Origin: Planctomycetota bacterium
GTDB lineage: Bacteria; Planctomycetota; UBA8108
Reading direction: 5' to 3'
Assembly: GCA_002695115.1 (NCBI GenBank)
Contig: NZOA01000020.1
Location: 9,313-17,132, forward strand
Length of the DNA stretch: 7,820 nucleotides
The position numbers and the translations under genes are program-made. Below are positions 6,283-7,820 of the stretch, piece after piece. Positions within the stretch are counted from its first letter, which is position 1, and each line of letters starts with the position of its first letter. The notes beneath the pieces were generated by a model that did no database searches, was not told where the DNA came from, and saw nothing but the letters and a program-made list of their open reading frames with translations.

Positions 6283-7820
6283 AGGGGCGGGAAACCAGGC
6301 CGTTCGAGATCGTGAGCTCCTTCGAGCCCTGTGGTGATCAGCCGGAGGCGATCCGGTCCCTGGTGAGGGGGCTTGACGAGAGCAAGCCCTGCCAGACGCT
6401 GCTGGGCGTCACCGGTTCGGGGAAGACTTTCACGGTGGCGAACGTGATAGCCGAGGTGAACCGTCCCACCCTTCTCATCTCCCACAACAAGACCCTGGCC
6501 GCGCAGCTGTATTCGGAGCTCAGGGGACTTTTTCCCAACAACGCGGTGGAGTATTTCGTCAGCTATTACGACTACTACCAGCCGGAGGCCTACATCCCCC
6601 AGAGGGATCTCTATATAGAGAAGGATGCATCCATCAACAACGACATCGACAGGCTGCGGCTCTCCTCGACCAGCTCGCTGCTTTCGAGAAGGGACGTGAT
6701 CATCGTTTCGAGCGTTTCCTGCATCTACGGCCTGGGGAACCCCGATGATTACAGCGACCTGCTGGTGCGGATCGATCGAGGGGGGACACTGGACCGGGAT
6801 GAGCTCCTGGAGCGGCTGGTCACTATCCAGTATCGAAGAAGCGACATGGAGCTCTTGCGGGGAACCTTCCGGGTTCGCGGTGACGTCGTCGAGATCTTTC
6901 CCGCCTACGAGCAGACGGCCTACAGGGTCGAGCTCTTCGGCGACGAGGTCGAGAGCATCGTCGAGATCGAGCCGCTCACCGGAGAGACCAGTGAAGACTA
7001 CGAGAGGATCACCATCTACCCCGCCAAGCACTTCGTCATCAACGATGACAAGATCCAGGACGCGGTCACGGGTATCAGGGAGGAGCTCGATGAGCGGCTG
7101 CCCCAGCTGGAGTCAAATGGCAAGTTTCTCGAGGCCCAGCGTCTCAGCTCGCGCACCCGCTACGACTGCGAATTGCTGATGGAGATCGGCTACTGCCCGG
7201 GAATCGAAAACTATTCGCGCCATTTCACGGGTCTCCCGCCGGGGCAGCGTCCACACAACCTGATCGATTATTTCCCGGACGATTTTCTTACTATCATCGA
7301 TGAGTCGCACGTGACGATTCCACAGATCGGCGGCATGTACAACGGTGACCGCGCCCGCAAGGAGACCCTGGTGAAGCACGGCTTCAGGTTGCCCTCCGCT
7401 CTCGACAACAGGCCGATGCGATTTGATGAATGGGAACAGAAGATAGGGCAGGTCCTCTTTATCACCGCGACCCCCGCCGATTATGAGCTTGGGATCTGCG
7501 GGGGCGAGGTCGTGGAGCTCATCAACCGCCCAACCGGCCTGCTGGATCCCGTCGTCGAGGTCAAGCCGGCTGTCGGCCAGGTTCCGGATCTCACCGAGGA
7601 AATACGGAAGAATACTGCGGCCGGCAACCGGACGCTGGTAACGACCCTTACCAAACGCATGTCCGAGGATCTTCACGAGCACTACCAGGAGATCGGGATC
7701 AAGAGCCAGTATCTTCACTCCGAGGTCCAGACCATCGAGCGGGTGGAGATCCTCCAGGACCTGCGCAGGGGGCATCATGACGTGGTGGTCGGCGTCAACC
7801 TGTTGCGGGAGGGGATCGAT
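6279..7820 (+). CDS. uvrB: UvrABC excinuclease subunit B, 3' end outside window
   Basis: Damage-verifying helicase-like subunit of bacterial nucleotide excision repair; it is loaded by UvrA2, opens the duplex around the lesion and recruits UvrC. The 514 visible codons are about three quarters of the usual length of about 670. Visible motifs are Walker A GVTGSGKT (43-50), the damage-probing beta-hairpin region with its tyrosines ([10 protein letters not shown], 96-105), [14 protein letters not shown] (114-127), Walker B DESH (341-344) with [18 protein letters not shown]-like ITATP (395-399), [11 protein letters not shown] (455-465) and [11 protein letters not shown] (504-514). The rest of domain 3 and the C-terminal UvrC-interacting UVR motif lie beyond the window. 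ATG at 6279 overlaps the preceding stop by ATGA, with GGAAGG about 10 nt upstream. It is the fourth gene of the nadC operon, unlike the stand-alone, SOS-regulated uvrB of E. coli; no LexA box was seen. Confidence 0.97.
   Translation, partial: MKGRETRPFEIVSSFEPCGDQPEAIRSLVRGLDESKPCQTLLGVTGSGKTFTVANVIAEVNRPTLLISHNKTLAAQLYSELRGLFPNNAVEYFVSYYDYYQPEAYIPQRDLYIEKDASINNDIDRLRLSSTSSLLSRRDVIIVSSVSCIYGLGNPDDYSDLLVRIDRGGTLDRDELLERLVTIQYRRSDMELLRGTFRVRGDVVEIFPAYEQTAYRVELFGDEVESIVEIEPLTGETSEDYERITIYPAKHFVINDDKIQDAVTGIREELDERLPQLESNGKFLEAQRLSSRTRYDCELLMEIGYCPGIENYSRHFTGLPPGQRPHNLIDYFPDDFLTIIDESHVTIPQIGGMYNGDRARKETLVKHGFRLPSALDNRPMRFDEWEQKIGQVLFITATPADYELGICGGEVVELINRPTGLLDPVVEVKPAVGQVPDLTEEIRKNTAAGNRTLVTTLTKRMSEDLHEHYQEIGIKSQYLHSEVQTIERVEILQDLRRGHHDVVVGVNLLREGID

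Noticed and set aside
6156..7031. A 291-codon open frame on the minus strand opposite uvrB
   Set aside because: The plus-strand uvrB is unmistakable over this span. The antisense frame is explained by GC-rich codon structure and matches no family.

Overview
The window is GC-rich bacterial DNA, densely coded and free of RNA genes, mobile elements or CRISPR. Two operons diverge from a 227-bp intergenic region (4216-4442). The style suggests a Planctomycetota or other PVC-like bacterium, possibly from an environmental assembly. The clues are a UDPGP-family protein with a PIGPxSGKSLFQLHAEK core, an Nramp homologue with GSGE in place of DPGN, and a secreted HEAT/TPR protein. This assignment is inferred from family resemblance, not a database match.

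Leftward operon (minus strand): a UDPGP-family nucleotidyltransferase-like protein (2779-4215) overlaps by ATGA a secreted or membrane-associated HEAT/coiled-coil/TPR protein (908-2782). After a 104-bp spacer comes an Nramp-family transporter (803 to beyond base 1, 3' end missing). A good sigma-70-type promoter (TTGACG, 17 bp, TAGAAT) lies 45 bp before the first gene. The UDPGP-like protein keeps the family's fold markers but has lost the basic residues of the pyrophosphorylase active site. The Nramp protein lacks the metal-binding Asp and Asn and has a long charged insertion between TM3 and TM4. The first two genes each also contain an in-phase A_AAA_AAN slippery heptamer inside an A8 run.

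Rightward operon (plus strand): nadC (4443-5423), a DUF192 putative lipoprotein (5420-5896), a membrane-anchored ComEA-like helix-hairpin-helix protein (5893-6282) and uvrB (6279 to beyond 7820, 3' end missing). Every junction is a 4-bp ATGA or GTGA overlap, so the four genes are very probably co-transcribed and translationally coupled. They join NAD synthesis, an envelope protein of unknown function, a probable DNA-binding envelope protein and nucleotide excision repair. Two mini-ORFs before nadC continue the same ATGA overlap pattern.

Most of the rightward operon is ordinary. The leftward operon is the part worth following: it pairs an apparent pseudo-nucleotidyltransferase with a secreted repeat protein and a non-canonical Nramp transporter. 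No established system of this composition is known to me, and a shared function is only a hypothesis.
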